This document shows, piece after piece, positions 16,070 through 25,023 of a stretch of DNA of 64,000 nucleotides; the stretch's first letter is position 1; each line of letters opens with the position of its first letter. The DNA lies in contig JAPKHT010000012.1 of NCBI GenBank assembly GCA_026646655.1, positions 1-64,000 of the forward strand, read 5' to 3'. The notes under the pieces were generated by a model. It did not search any database. It saw nothing but the letters and a program-made list of their open reading frames with translations, and had not been told where the DNA came from. The stretch is from JADLBR01 sp020847615. GTDB lineage: Bacteria > Verrucomicrobiota > Verrucomicrobiia > JADLBR01. Both the position numbers and the translations under genes were made by a program.

Positions 16070-17893
16070 CTACAAGTTCTCGCCCGCCTTGAGGGTCTGC
16101 TTGGCGATATGGGGCCCGCTGCCGTCCATCTCGGTGATGATCTCGCGGTACGTCTGTCCCGCGGGGATCATGGGCAGCACATGCTCTGTGTAGGGGATGA
16201 TGATATCCAGGACATAGGGTTCGGTGCTGGCGAGCATGCGCTCGATGGCCTTGTCGAGATCCCGCTTGTGGGCGACGCGCTCGCACGTGACGCCAAAGCT
16301 CTGGCACATCGCCACGTAGTCCGGGTAGATGCGCCTGGGGTCGCGGGGGTCGCCGAGGAAGGTGTGCCCGCGGTTGCTCTCGTAGAAGCGGTCCTCCCAC
16401 TGCACGACCATGCCGAGGTGCTGGTTGTTGAGCACCATGGCCTTGGCGGCGATCCGCTCGATGTGGGCGGTGGCGAGTTCCTGGATGTTCATCAGGAAGC
16501 TGCCGTCCCCATCGATGTCGATGACCTCCTTGTCGGGGCGGGCGACCTTGGCGCCGAGGGCGGCGGGGTAGCCGAAGCCCATGGAACCGAGGCCGGCGGA
16601 GGTGATGAACTGGCGGGGCTCGGCGAAGTCGAAGAACTGCCCGGCCCACATCTGGTGCTGGCCGACGCCCGTGGTGATGATGGCGTCGCCCTTGCAGATC
16701 TCGTGCAGCCTTCGGATGGCGTACTGCCCCTGGATCACGTCGGCGGTGTCGTTGAACTTGAACGGGTGCAGGCGCTTGCGCTCCGCGATGTGGTCGCGCC
16801 ACTTCTGGAATCGCGCGGCGTCCACCGGAGTGGATTTGAGGATGCGGTTGATCCCGCGGAGCGAGGCGAGCACGTCCGCCTGGATCGGCATGTGGACCGG
16901 CTTGTTCTTGTTCAGCTCGGACGCGTCGATGTCGATGTGCACGATCGTCGCGTTCTCGGCGAATCTCTTGACGTTGCCGGTGACGCGGTCGTCGAACCGC
17001 ACGCCGAGGGCGAGCACCAGGTCGGCCTCGTTGACGGCATCATTGGCGTAGACGGTGCCGTGCATGCCCAGCCACTTCAGGGAGAGGGGGTGGTTCTCCG
17101 GGAAGCAGCCGATGCCCATGAGCGTGGTGGCGACGGGGATGCCCGCGGATTCGGCGAAGCGGCGCAGCTCGGCGCTGGCGTTGGATGTGATGATCCCGCC
17201 GCCCGCGTAGAGGACGGGCCGGCTAGAGCGCGAGAGCAGGCCGACGATCTCGTGCAGCAGCGCGGGATCGGGATCCGGCGGCATGGAATATCCGGGCAGG
17301 TTGGGGCGCTCGGGCATGGCCGGGCGGGCCTTGCCCTGCTGGAGATTCTTCGGGATGTCGATGACCACCGGGCCGGGGCGGCCCGTGCTGGCGATGTGGA
17401 ACGCCTCCTGCACGACGCGCGGGATCTCGTCGACCGAAGAGACCAGGTAGCTGTGCTTGACGATGGGCATCGTGAGCCCGAACACGTCGGTCTCCTGGAA
17501 GGCGCCGCGCCCGATCATGTGCTGCGGCACCTGCCCGGTGATGGCCACCATAGGCACGCTGTCCAGGAGCGCGTCGGCGATGCCGGTGACGAGGTTGGTC
17601 GCGCCGGGGCCTGAGGTGGCCATGCACACGCCGACCTTGCCGATGGCGCGGGCGTAGCCCTCCGCCGCGAAGGCGCCGCCCTGCTCGTGGCGGGGGAGGA
17701 CCGTGCGGATCTGCTTGGAGCGGGTCAGCGACTGGTGGATCTCCATGCTGGCCCCGCCCGGATAGGCGAAGATCGTGTCGACGCCCTCGCGCTCGAGGCA
17801 CTTGATGAGCAGGTCGGCCCCCTTCATGGCCTCGCTTCCCGACCCCGGCGGGGCGGCCTCCGGACGCGGTTTGGCTGCGGTCTTCTGAGACAT
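16070..17893 (-). CDS. ilvB: Acetolactate synthase, large (catalytic) subunit
   Basis: 607 residues from the ATG at 17893; an in-frame ATG at 17827 would give 585. Three ThDP-enzyme domains are evident: N-terminal pyrimidine-binding domain with YPGGASMEIHQ, whose Glu51 is the catalytic glutamate that activates ThDP; the central domain (PVLYAGGGI, GVRFDDRVTGN); and the C-terminal diphosphate-binding domain with GDGSFLMNIQELATA and the metal-binding NNQHLGMVVQW region. It makes acetolactate or acetohydroxybutyrate for branched-chain amino acids. There is no regulatory-subunit gene (ilvN) next to it. There is no Shine-Dalgarno before 17893, but a promoter-like pair places the transcription start at or next to the ATG. 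It lies 67 bp downstream of the SNF2 gene. Confidence 0.96.
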   Translation of the reverse strand: MSQKTAAKPRPEAAPPGSGSEAMKGADLLIKCLEREGVDTIFAYPGGASMEIHQSLTRSKQIRTVLPRHEQGGAFAAEGYARAIGKVGVCMATSGPGATNLVTGIADALLDSVPMVAITGQVPQHMIGRGAFQETDVFGLTMPIVKHSYLVSSVDEIPRVVQEAFHIASTGRPGPVVIDIPKNLQQGKARPAMPERPNLPGYSMPPDPDPALLHEIVGLLSRSSRPVLYAGGGIITSNASAELRRFAESAGIPVATTLMGIGCFPENHPLSLKWLGMHGTVYANDAVNEADLVLALGVRFDDRVTGNVKRFAENATIVHIDIDASELNKNKPVHMPIQADVLASLRGINRILKSTPVDAARFQKWRDHIAERKRLHPFKFNDTADVIQGQYAIRRLHEICKGDAIITTGVGQHQMWAGQFFDFAEPRQFITSAGLGSMGFGYPAALGAKVARPDKEVIDIDGDGSFLMNIQELATAHIERIAAKAMVLNNQHLGMVVQWEDRFYESNRGHTFLGDPRDPRRIYPDYVAMCQSFGVTCERVAHKRDLDKAIERMLASTEPYVLDIIIPYTEHVLPMIPAGQTYREIITEMDGSGPHIAKQTLKAGENL

Positions 17894-17901
17894 AAGTAAA
17901 A

Positions 17902-17930
17902 ATACTAGCCCGGCCACGGCGGGCTTGCAA
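17902..17930 (-). promoter_or_regulatory. Candidate leaderless promoter of ilvB
   Basis: On the minus strand TTGCAA, 17 bp, TAGTAT, then 8 bases to the ATG at 17893. The predicted start point falls on or one base before the ATG. No ribosome-binding site is present. Confidence 0.5.
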
Positions 17931-17960
17931 AGCCGATTCATGCGGCCGCGGACTCTCGGC

Positions 17961-20900
17961 TCATTCGACCAGAAACTGGAAATCCTCCCGGGTGATCAGG
18001 GGGCCGATGGCCCGCGACTCGGCGCCCTCGACGATGCGCCGGAACAGCGCCTGCTTCCGGCGCTTCAGCTCCAGCATCTTTTCCTCGACCGTGTGCCGCA
18101 TGATGAGGCGGTGGATGAAGACGGTGCTCCTCTGGCCCATGCGGTGGGCGCGGTCGGAGGCCTGGCTCTCGACGGCGGGATTCCACCAGGGGTCCATGTG
18201 GAAGACGTAGGAGGCGCGCGTGAGGTTGAGCCCGGCGCCCCCCGTCTTGAGGCTGATCAGAAAGACCCCCGGCCCCGAGGGCGACTGGAACTCGGCGACG
18301 AGCCGTTTTCTCTTGGGCGAGGGCGTGGAGCCGTCCAGGCGGATGAACCCGATGCCCCCGGCCTCCAGCGCGCGGCCCACGAGATCCAGCGCGCGCGTGA
18401 ACTGCGAGAACACCAGCGCCGCGTGGCCCTCGGCGGCGAGCTCGGCGAGCTTGCCGGCCAGGTGCTCCAGTTTGGGGGAGAGCTCGGCGTGGCCGGGGTC
18501 GAGGATCGCGGGCGATATGCAGATCTGGCGCAGGCGCACCAGCGCCGCGAGCGCCACGATGCCCGCCTGCTGCGAGGGCCTGTCGCGGTAGGCCGCGGAC
18601 ACCTCTTCGCGGACCTCGGCCACCGCGCGCGTGTAGTATTGCCGCTGGGCCTCCGAGAGGTCGAGGTGCGCGTCGGTCTCCACCTTGGGAGGCAGCTCGG
18701 TCAGGATGCGGTCCTTGGTCCGGCGCAGCACGAAAGGCCTCGCCCGTTCCAGCACGCGCCCCTCCTCGCGCATGTCCTTCTGGAATTCCTTCCACTCGCC
18801 AAAGATCCCGGGCACCGCCAGGTCCAGGATCGAATAGTATTCGCCCGCGTGGTTCTCCATCGGCGTCCCGGTGAGGCAGAGCCGGAACAGCGCCCGGATC
18901 TGGCGCATCGCCTGCGCGCGCGCGCCCAGCAGGTTCTTGACGGCCTGCGCCTCGTCGAAGATCGCGATGTGGAACGGGATCTTCGCGAGCGCGTCGATGT
19001 CGCGCCGCGCGAGGTCGTAGGTCGTGAGCACGACGTCCGCGTCCCCGAAGTCCGCGGAGCGGCGCGCGCCGGAGTGCTCGGCGACGCTCAGGGCGGGGTA
19101 GAAGGATTCGATCTCGCTGCGCCAGTTGAAGAGCAGGGTGGGGGGCAGGACGATCAGGTGGGGGCCCGTCTCGCGGCGCGGGGCCCGGGGGCGGACCTTG
19201 CCCTCCTGCAGCGCGCCCAGCAGGCAGATCGCCTGGAGGGTCTTGCCGAGGCCCATGTCGTCGGCGAGGCACGCCCCGAACCGGTGCCGGTACAGAAAGG
19301 CGAGCCAATCGTAGCCGCGCTGCTGGTAGTCGCGGGGCGCGGCGCGCAGGCCGACGGGGAGCGGCGCCCTGGGGATGCCGTCGAATTCGAGCAGCGATTT
19401 CAAGACCCGGGCCTCATCGGGGGGCAGGCGGCAGACGATGCCGTCGTTCGCCATCGCCAGCCAATCCAGCATCTGGAGGCGGGGCACGCGGATGGGTTCA
19501 TTCTTGCGCCGCCGCGCGGCGTCGTGGCGGTCGAGCAGCTCGCGGACGCGCGCGATCGCCTCCGGGTTGTCCAGCGCGATCACCCGGATCCTGCCATCCG
19601 GGCCGGTCTGGATCTCGCCCCGCATGATGCTCTCCCAGTGCTCCGGGGGGATGGTGAAATCCCCGCATCGCACCTCGGGCCTCAGCTCGAACCAGTCGAT
19701 CTCCCCGGTCGGGATCGCCCCGACTTCGACCGTGGCGTGGACGATCTCGATGGGGCGGCCCTCGTACTCCGCCCGGATGCCCCGCGCTGCGGCGGCGATC
19801 GCGAATCGGCCCACCGCCCTGCGAAAACCCTGCGCCGGGATCGCGAAGGCGGGACCGGCCCCGGTTTCCAGCGGGCGCAACCCCTCCAGGGAGCGCAAGA
19901 GACCAAGGGCCTCGCCGGCCCGCGCGATCCCCCCCTCCACCCGCACCCACGGCGATGCGGGCCCGGTCCCCGGATGGATCGTGGCCGACGTGTCGCCGGC
20001 GACCCGGGCCGATAGATCCTGGAGCATGCGGCGCGCCAGCTCGGCGTGCGCCGGCGCCCTTAACTGCGGGCTTTCCGCGACCTCGCGCACGATCTCGGCG
20101 CGCTCGCCGCGCTTGCCCGCGAGGAGCAGGCGGGTGGCGAGGGCGCGGAGGGCCGATTGGCGTCGGGATGACGTGAGCATGGGGTCCGGCGCGCGCGAGT
20201 CCTCGATGTCCAGGATGCGCTCGTGCGCGATGGAGGGGTGGGGCAACTCGATGTCGCCCGCGATCATCCGGATCTCGGCCTCGACGTCATCCGACTCGCG
20301 CGATGGTGCGAAACGTATGGTGATCTCTGGCGCCAGCGTCACGGGCGCGACGGCCTCGCCCGCCGGGCCGAGGAGGCGCATCGCCCCGCCCCCTTCATCG
20401 GGTATCGCCATGCGCGAGCATGCCGGGCGCGGCGCGATCAGTTCCTCCTCGCGGAGCGTCACCCCCGGGTCGCCGCGCAGGGCATGCCACGGCCGCAGCG
20501 CCTCGGGATTCCCGATGTGCCCCAGCCCGCGCGTGGCGACAAGATGCACCAGGCCGCCGCCCAGCATGCGATGCGGGCCGACCTCGCGCCCCCCCTCATC
20601 CGTCAAGATGCGCCGGATGGTGATGCCATCGTCCGCGGGGCGATAGTCGAGGCGCCCCCTCAGTGGCACGACGCGCCCCGGTGTGACCTCGCTCGCGCCG
20701 GCGCCCGCGCCCACCAGGACCGCGTAGCCTCCCGCCCCGCCCTCGAACCACGCGATGAACGTCCCCGCGAATGTCTCCGGCGACCTGTGGGCCGAGAACA
20801 GCGAGAACAGATCGGGCGGCAGCGGCGACATCCCCCGGTCCTCCGCGCCCGGTGCCTCGTATCGGATCACCGCCCCTCCCCCCGCGCCCGCCAGCAGGCG

Positions 20901-21332
20901 AACGGCGCCCCGCGTCGCCCGAGAGGACCACCCCGACCGGATCCTCCCCGCGAGGTGGTCCCAGTACGGCTCCCCCCTGTCTGGGCCCGTCCAGTAGGCG
21001 TGGCCGCGCAGCGCGCGAAAACACGCCATCAGCGCGGCCAGCCCATGCGCGCACACCGGCCCGCCGGACTGCGCCGCCGGGCACTGGCAATCCAGCTCGA
21101 TGCCCTCCTCGCCCGGCGTGACCCAGGCGGTGAGTGGACCCCCCGGATGCCGGATCGAGGCCGCGAGGCTCCGGTCGCCCGGTTCCCAGGCGAAGGTGAT
21201 CACGCCCCCGTCGCGCACCAGTTGCGCCGCCTCTTGGATCAGCGGCAACTCGGCCAGCGTGTACACCATCCCCGGCGGAGCCGCATTCAGCCATTCGAGC
21301 GCCTCGTCGCGCGCTGTGTTCGCCTCGGACAT
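17961..21332 (-). CDS. SNF2-family DEAD-like helicase with SWIM zinc finger
   Basis: 1123 residues from the ATG at 21332. A SWIM zinc finger (CQC at 82-84, then PVCAHG near 94-98) opens the protein and is followed by ~500 poorly conserved residues. The SNF2 ATPase then runs from about residue 660: YQQRGYDWLAFLYRH, Walker A DDMGLGKTLQA (Lys697), the Walker B-type DEAQ at 793-796, and LTGTPMENHAGEYYS. The C-terminal helicase half has ALVFSQFTRALDLV, RLDGSTPSPKRKRLV, LKTGGAGLNLTRA and DRAHRMGQ. It is a DNA-dependent ATPase; bacterial SWIM-SNF2 (HepA/RapA-like) proteins act in transcription recycling, DNA repair or defence, so the role is open. The gene is followed by ilvB, which appears to have its own promoter. 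Confidence 0.93.
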   Translation of the reverse strand: MSEANTARDEALEWLNAAPPGMVYTLAELPLIQEAAQLVRDGGVITFAWEPGDRSLAASIRHPGGPLTAWVTPGEEGIELDCQCPAAQSGGPVCAHGLAALMACFRALRGHAYWTGPDRGEPYWDHLAGRIRSGWSSRATRGAVRLLAGAGGGAVIRYEAPGAEDRGMSPLPPDLFSLFSAHRSPETFAGTFIAWFEGGAGGYAVLVGAGAGASEVTPGRVVPLRGRLDYRPADDGITIRRILTDEGGREVGPHRMLGGGLVHLVATRGLGHIGNPEALRPWHALRGDPGVTLREEELIAPRPACSRMAIPDEGGGAMRLLGPAGEAVAPVTLAPEITIRFAPSRESDDVEAEIRMIAGDIELPHPSIAHERILDIEDSRAPDPMLTSSRRQSALRALATRLLLAGKRGERAEIVREVAESPQLRAPAHAELARRMLQDLSARVAGDTSATIHPGTGPASPWVRVEGGIARAGEALGLLRSLEGLRPLETGAGPAFAIPAQGFRRAVGRFAIAAAARGIRAEYEGRPIEIVHATVEVGAIPTGEIDWFELRPEVRCGDFTIPPEHWESIMRGEIQTGPDGRIRVIALDNPEAIARVRELLDRHDAARRRKNEPIRVPRLQMLDWLAMANDGIVCRLPPDEARVLKSLLEFDGIPRAPLPVGLRAAPRDYQQRGYDWLAFLYRHRFGACLADDMGLGKTLQAICLLGALQEGKVRPRAPRRETGPHLIVLPPTLLFNWRSEIESFYPALSVAEHSGARRSADFGDADVVLTTYDLARRDIDALAKIPFHIAIFDEAQAVKNLLGARAQAMRQIRALFRLCLTGTPMENHAGEYYSILDLAVPGIFGEWKEFQKDMREEGRVLERARPFVLRRTKDRILTELPPKVETDAHLDLSEAQRQYYTRAVAEVREEVSAAYRDRPSQQAGIVALAALVRLRQICISPAILDPGHAELSPKLEHLAGKLAELAAEGHAALVFSQFTRALDLVGRALEAGGIGFIRLDGSTPSPKRKRLVAEFQSPSGPGVFLISLKTGGAGLNLTRASYVFHMDPWWNPAVESQASDRAHRMGQRSTVFIHRLIMRHTVEEKMLELKRRKQALFRRIVEGAESRAIGPLITREDFQFLVE

Positions 21333-21465
21333 GAAGCGCCGGAGTCTGCCGCGGTCCCGCGGCGCCGCAAGCGCGCAGGGAAGGGGCCGCGATCGCGCGC
21401 GAGGTATTCGCCAGTCGCTGCGCCGCGATCTGCAGGCGCCTTCCGGTGGCCGCCGGACCACCGCG

Positions 21466-21572
21466 GCCGAAAATGTAGCCGAGGCCGTGAGGCCTTGGCG
21501 GCCAAACGCTTACGCGTTCGGCTACAGGAATTGCGTTCAGCTACGGGATGCGCTGCGGATATTTTAAAGTCA
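21466..21572 (+). repeat. Family A element, copy A4 with internal duplication
   Basis: CGAAAATGTAGCCGAGGCCG opens the copy and hairpins GAGGCCGTGAGGCCTTGG and CCAAACGCTTACGCGTTCGG follow. The right end is duplicated (GCGTTCGGCTACAGG then GCGTTCAGCTACGGG) before TATTTTAAAGTCA. The closing TCA lies one base from the complement of the DUF3616 stop codon (21574-21576). Confidence 0.85.
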
Positions 21573-21573
21573 G

Positions 21574-22569
21574 TCAATGCCCCCGGAGAAGTTCCAGCCG
21601 CAGCGCGCGGAACGCCTTCATCGCGGGATCCTTCAGGCGCTTGCACGGCACGCCATCGGCGGTGACCGTGCCGTCGTCGCTGATGAGCTCGCAACCGGAG
21701 CCGCCGGATCCTTCGATGGCGAGGATCGCCTCCGGCTTGAAGCCTTCGAGCGCGGCCCCCTCAAGGCGCGACGGCGAGCTGCCCTCGCCCCGCCAAGAAT
21801 ACAGCCGCGAGGCGCCCGCCTCGGCCGCGGGACCGGCTATGATGAGGTAACGGCCGCCGACCAACTCGATGCTCCGGACGCCCAGGCCACCCAGATCGAG
21901 CAGGATGGGATCGCCGAACTCAGGGTCCGTGCCCCGGGCGACCGCCTCTGGGTGTTGCAGCGGGACGAGGAGTGCCCTGCCGCCCGGGATCGGATTCCGA
22001 AAACCGATCAGAAGCCGTCCGTCCGGCATCGCCGACAGGCCCTCGATGTTCAGCGCGCCCTCCTGTTTCGGGGCCTTCTCGGCGGCGGCCCCCAGACGGA
22101 ACGGGCGCATGCGCGGGTCGGCGATCAGGGCCCGCAGGAGATGCCGGCACGGGACGCCGGACGGGACAAGCGCCGGCCGGTCGCCCTCGCCCACGATATC
22201 CGTCGCAAAGAAGCGATGGCGATTCGGGCGCTCCTTGCCTTCCGCATTGCGCCCGTGGGAGGTGATCCAGTAGATCCGGTCGCCGATGCGGGCCGCCCCC
22301 TCCAGGTCCGTCTCCGGAGATTTATCACCCACCCCGAGAAAATCGGAGAGATCGATCTGGGATTCCGGCATGCCCGGGCGCGCGCGGTCGTAGATCCTCA
22401 GGATGTTGTCCTCGTCATCGGCGGCGGCAAATCGCCCCCCGCCCAGATTCGCAGCCGCCGACGCATCGCACATGCCGCGATAGACCGCGACGGCGCCCGG
22501 GCTGCCCTGGGCTGCCGCGGGTGACGCCAGGATCGCGGCGCACGATGCGACGAGAAGATCAGGCAGCAT
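21574..22569 (-). CDS. Secreted DUF3616 domain protein
   Basis: 331 residues from the ATG at 22569; an ATG at 22587 is also possible. A signal peptide (MLPDLLVASCAAILASPAAA) precedes a beta-propeller-like DUF3616 domain covering almost the whole protein: YRGMCDASAAANLGGGRFAA, ADDEDNILRIYD, ETDLEGAARIGDRIYWITSH, NIEGLSAMPDGRLLIGFRNP and RSIELVGGRYLIIAGP. The family has no established function; its pattern of sites reading status versus an expected value resembles phytase-like or esterase-like propellers (inference). I see no ribosome-binding site; a TTGCGG-N17-TGTTCT pair six bases before the ATG may make it leaderless. The 3' end abuts a family A repeat. Confidence 0.8.
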   Translation of the reverse strand: MLPDLLVASCAAILASPAAAQGSPGAVAVYRGMCDASAAANLGGGRFAAADDEDNILRIYDRARPGMPESQIDLSDFLGVGDKSPETDLEGAARIGDRIYWITSHGRNAEGKERPNRHRFFATDIVGEGDRPALVPSGVPCRHLLRALIADPRMRPFRLGAAAEKAPKQEGALNIEGLSAMPDGRLLIGFRNPIPGGRALLVPLQHPEAVARGTDPEFGDPILLDLGGLGVRSIELVGGRYLIIAGPAAEAGASRLYSWRGEGSSPSRLEGAALEGFKPEAILAIEGSGGSGCELISDDGTVTADGVPCKRLKDPAMKAFRALRLELLRGH

Positions 22570-22805
22570 CGGCACAGAACACACCATTCGCCCGGAGGCC
22601 GCAAGCGGGAAGCCCAGCGGCTGCCGGATCCAACCAGGGGGAACGGGATCGAGTCGAGCGCGAACCACCAGGCGGGCACGCCTGCCTGAAGGTCGATGGG
22701 GAGATACGCGGGCCGCCGATGACCAGGAGCCAGCCCATGAGACATGAGGACTTTTGAGTGCCGAGAGAATCCACCCGCAGCTCGCCGGGTCCGCTTGCCT
22801 CACGG

Positions 22806-22829
22806 GCTGAGGTGTGCCGGAGCCTCAGC
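22806..22829 (-). terminator. Hairpin spanning the stop codon of the glycosidase-like gene
   Basis: GCTGAGG, ten bases, CCTCAGC: perfect 7-bp arms that include the TGA of the gene ending at 22825. No T-run follows. Confidence 0.3.
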
Positions 22830-23898
22830 GCCCGCCGATCGGCGTCGCCTCGAGGCGCTTGTCGTAGGCTTCCAGTTGGTTCAGATCGAGGCGCTGGAAA
22901 CCGGAAGGCAGTTCCACGAAGTCGGCGCCCATGCGAAGCGCGGAGTCGAGGACCTTGCAGAGGTCCGAAGTGCTACCGCCCAACCGCTGGAGCGTCCGCG
23001 TCTGCAGACCTTTGGGCCCCGGCACGGATTTGAGGAAGGCAAAGTGGTTGGTCTCTGGAGTGCCGCGTTCGGGGTTTGTGTCGGTGCCGGCCCCATTGTT
23101 TTGGAGGACGAGCTTCTCGCCCATTAGGCCGCGGGCCCAGCGGACGAATGCGACGGTCCGCTCGAACGAAGAGCAGCGATGCGCGGGCGAGGCGTCGATA
23201 ACGTCCCAGGCATTGATCGCCAGCGACGTGCGCGTGCGATGGAAGAGCCGGTGGTGGATCTCGATGACGCGACGGTGCGCGGCGAGGTCCTTCTGAATGT
23301 CTAGCCCGGCCCGGAACAATCGGCTGTTGGACCCGGCGTCATCGTGCGCCCGATAGAAGGGCTCCGCGTAGGTGGTCATGCAGCCCGACGCCACGACCTC
23401 GCGGATCTCGGGTGCCCCTTCGTATCGCCTCGCCACCTCCGCCATTAACTGCTCGTATTGGTCGAGCACCTCGGGTTGCCAGAATCGCGGGATCACTCCG
23501 GGCCGCTTGTCGTGCCGATTCCAGATCGCGATGCCCCCCGTCTTCGAGCAGTCGGTGCCGTGCTCCGGGTCCGAGATCCCCGGCCCACCGATCCTTTTCA
23601 CGAACTCCGGCGCGTGGACGCCCGCCATCACCCGCAACCGGATCTTCAGACCCTGCCGCCGCGCGTTCTCGATCTCCTCCCAACCGGGGCCGTCGAATCG
23701 CCCGTCGGCGGTCTCCAACTCCCGCCACAGCACGTGCGCAACCACGCTGTCGATGAACGGCACCTCGGCCTTGCCCGAGAACTCCCGGATCATCAGGCCC
23801 CGGCACGGGCCCTTGAGCCCCGTCGATGCGGTCGCCCCGCCCGAAGGGATGGCCGATGCCACCAGCCACGCGCCCAATAGCAATCGCTCCAACCGCAT
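22825..23898 (-). CDS. Secreted TIM-barrel glycosidase-like protein (GH42-like)
   Basis: 357 residues. A signal peptide (about 1-25, ending GGATA) is followed by a TIM-barrel with the beginning typical of beta-galactosidase/GH42-like proteins: VVAHVLWRELETADGRFDGP, WEEIENARRQGLKIRLRVMAG, then a central EIREVVASGCMTTYAEPFYR whose Glu could be the acid/base, and SLAINAWDVIDA. I cannot assign a CAZy family or substrate. It sits divergent from prmC, with an 18-bp perfect G/C palindrome (23915-23932) in the 172-bp gap. There is no clear ribosome-binding site. Confidence 0.7.
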   Translation of the reverse strand: MRLERLLLGAWLVASAIPSGGATASTGLKGPCRGLMIREFSGKAEVPFIDSVVAHVLWRELETADGRFDGPGWEEIENARRQGLKIRLRVMAGVHAPEFVKRIGGPGISDPEHGTDCSKTGGIAIWNRHDKRPGVIPRFWQPEVLDQYEQLMAEVARRYEGAPEIREVVASGCMTTYAEPFYRAHDDAGSNSRLFRAGLDIQKDLAAHRRVIEIHHRLFHRTRTSLAINAWDVIDASPAHRCSSFERTVAFVRWARGLMGEKLVLQNNGAGTDTNPERGTPETNHFAFLKSVPGPKGLQTRTLQRLGGSTSDLCKVLDSALRMGADFVELPSGFQRLDLNQLEAYDKRLEATPIGGR

Positions 23899-23914
23899 AG
23901 TGGCGCTGAGGATA

Positions 23915-23932
23915 CGCGGCCCGCGGGCCGCG
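23915..23932. promoter_or_regulatory. Perfect 18-bp palindrome upstream of the glycosidase-like gene
   Basis: CGCGGCCCGCGGGCCGCG sits 16 bases before the ATG at 23898. It could be an operator, but in such GC-rich DNA it may also be chance. Confidence 0.25.
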
Positions 23933-24070
23933 GACAGTCATAATTGTATTCAATGGCGCCGCGGGTCGAGGGATGGACCTGTGATCGCGGTGGCCGGGCG
24001 CCCATGGTCTATCCGAAAATCCCCTGAGAATGGGCTCGCCCGCCGCCCGCGCCCGCCTTTATCTGGGCGC

Positions 24071-24913
24071 GTGACGCTCCTCGAATTGCTCAACGCGACG
24101 TCCGGCTATTTCGAGAAGCACCGCGTTCCCCAGCCGCGCCTTAATGCGGAGCTGCTCATCGCCGACGCGCTCGGAGTCGGGCGCCTCGATCTCTATCTCC
24201 AGTTCGACCGGCCCATCGCGGACGCCGAGCGCGAGAGACTCCGCCCCCTCGTGAGACGCCGCGCGCAGCGCGAGCCGCTCCAGCATGTCATGGGCTGGAC
24301 CGAGTTCTGCGGCATCCGGCTGGCGTGCGACAGCCGCGCACTCGTGCCGCGCCCCGAGACGGAGTGCCTCGTCGAGGAAGCGCTCCGGGTCGCCCCCGCC
24401 GAGGGCGGCACCCTCCTCGATATCGGCACCGGCACCGGCGCCATCGCGCTCGCCTTCCTCGCGCGGCGCCCCGCCTGGGCGGCCGTCGCCACCGACATCT
24501 CCCCCGCCGCGCTCGAACTCGCCTGCGCCAATGCCGCCGCCCTCGGCCTCGCGGACCGCATCACTTTTCACGCGTGCGACCTCTGGCCCGCCGGGGATGA
24601 GCGCTTCTCCCTCATCACCGCCAACCCCCCATACATCGCATCGGCCATCCTCCCCTCCACCTCGCCCGAGGTCCAGGCCGACCCCGCCCTCGCCCTCGAC
24701 GGCGGCCCCGATGGCCTCGATCTGGTTCGGCGCATCATGTCGGACGCTCCCGCGCACCTCGCCCCAGGCGCGCCCCTCCTCATCGAGATCGGCGACGACC
24801 AAGGGGCCGCCGCCAGGGCGCTGCTCGCCGCCGCGGCGTTCCATGAGATCGCCATCCTTCCCGACCTCAACGGCCGCGACCGGATCGCAGCCGCGCGGTG
24901 CGGCCGGACGTAG
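24071..24913 (+). CDS. prmC: Peptide chain release factor N5-glutamine methyltransferase
   Basis: 280 residues from the GTG at 24071, the only start that gives the family length and the usual LLELLNATSGYFEKHRVPQP beginning. The N-terminal helical domain (1-75) binds the release factor. The methyltransferase domain has the SAM motif LLDIGTGTGAIAL (near 120) and the catalytic NPPY at 185-188; PRPETECLVEEAL and ALDGGPDGLDLVRRI are typical of PrmC. It methylates the GGQ glutamine of RF1/RF2. The stop TAG is part of a GTAGCC-ended repeat (family C), so the repeat boundary and the gene end coincide. Here the gene stands alone before the gapA operon rather than after prfA. Confidence 0.95.
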   Translation: MTLLELLNATSGYFEKHRVPQPRLNAELLIADALGVGRLDLYLQFDRPIADAERERLRPLVRRRAQREPLQHVMGWTEFCGIRLACDSRALVPRPETECLVEEALRVAPAEGGTLLDIGTGTGAIALAFLARRPAWAAVATDISPAALELACANAAALGLADRITFHACDLWPAGDERFSLITANPPYIASAILPSTSPEVQADPALALDGGPDGLDLVRRIMSDAPAHLAPGAPLLIEIGDDQGAAARALLAAAAFHEIAILPDLNGRDRIAAARCGRT

Positions 24914-24940
24914 CCACGGTAGCCAGACCGTCGGCCGCGC
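24909..24940 (+). repeat. Family C element (GTAGCC type), copy C1
   Basis: CGTAGCCACGGTAGCCAGAC followed by CGTCGG; close to C2 and C3. Its TAG is the prmC stop codon. The distal GGCTACG end is not seen in this copy. Confidence 0.65.
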
Positions 24941-25000
24941 GGGCTGTCCGGGGCCCACGTGAATAAGTCCGTTTAAAGGACTGCATAAGACATTCTCTCA

Positions 25001-25023
25001 CAACGGGTCGCATTTACCCGTTG
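25001..25023. promoter_or_regulatory. Operator-like inverted repeat overlapping the gapA -35 box
   Basis: CAACGGGT, seven bases, ACCCGTTG: perfect 8-bp arms. The right arm overlaps TTG of the -35 candidate at 25021. Binding of a regulator here would block RNA polymerase; which one is unknown. Confidence 0.45.

Noticed and set aside
17827..17893. Later start (ATG 17827) for ilvB
   Set aside because: Possible, with GGGAAG upstream, but the promoter-like pair at 17902-17930 fits the ATG at 17893 better; kept as an alternative.
22588..22745. Minus-strand segment reading YLPIDLQAGVPAWWFALDSI and PFPL, reminiscent of a small YceK-like lipoprotein
   Set aside because: The lipoprotein-like start (MGWLLVIGG) and this segment are in different frames, and the frame continues into the DUF3616 gene. 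It may be a frameshifted remnant, but the evidence is too short.
23372..24070. Upstream extension of prmC
   Set aside because: It is antisense to the glycosidase-like gene; PrmC length and N-terminal pattern require the GTG at 24071.
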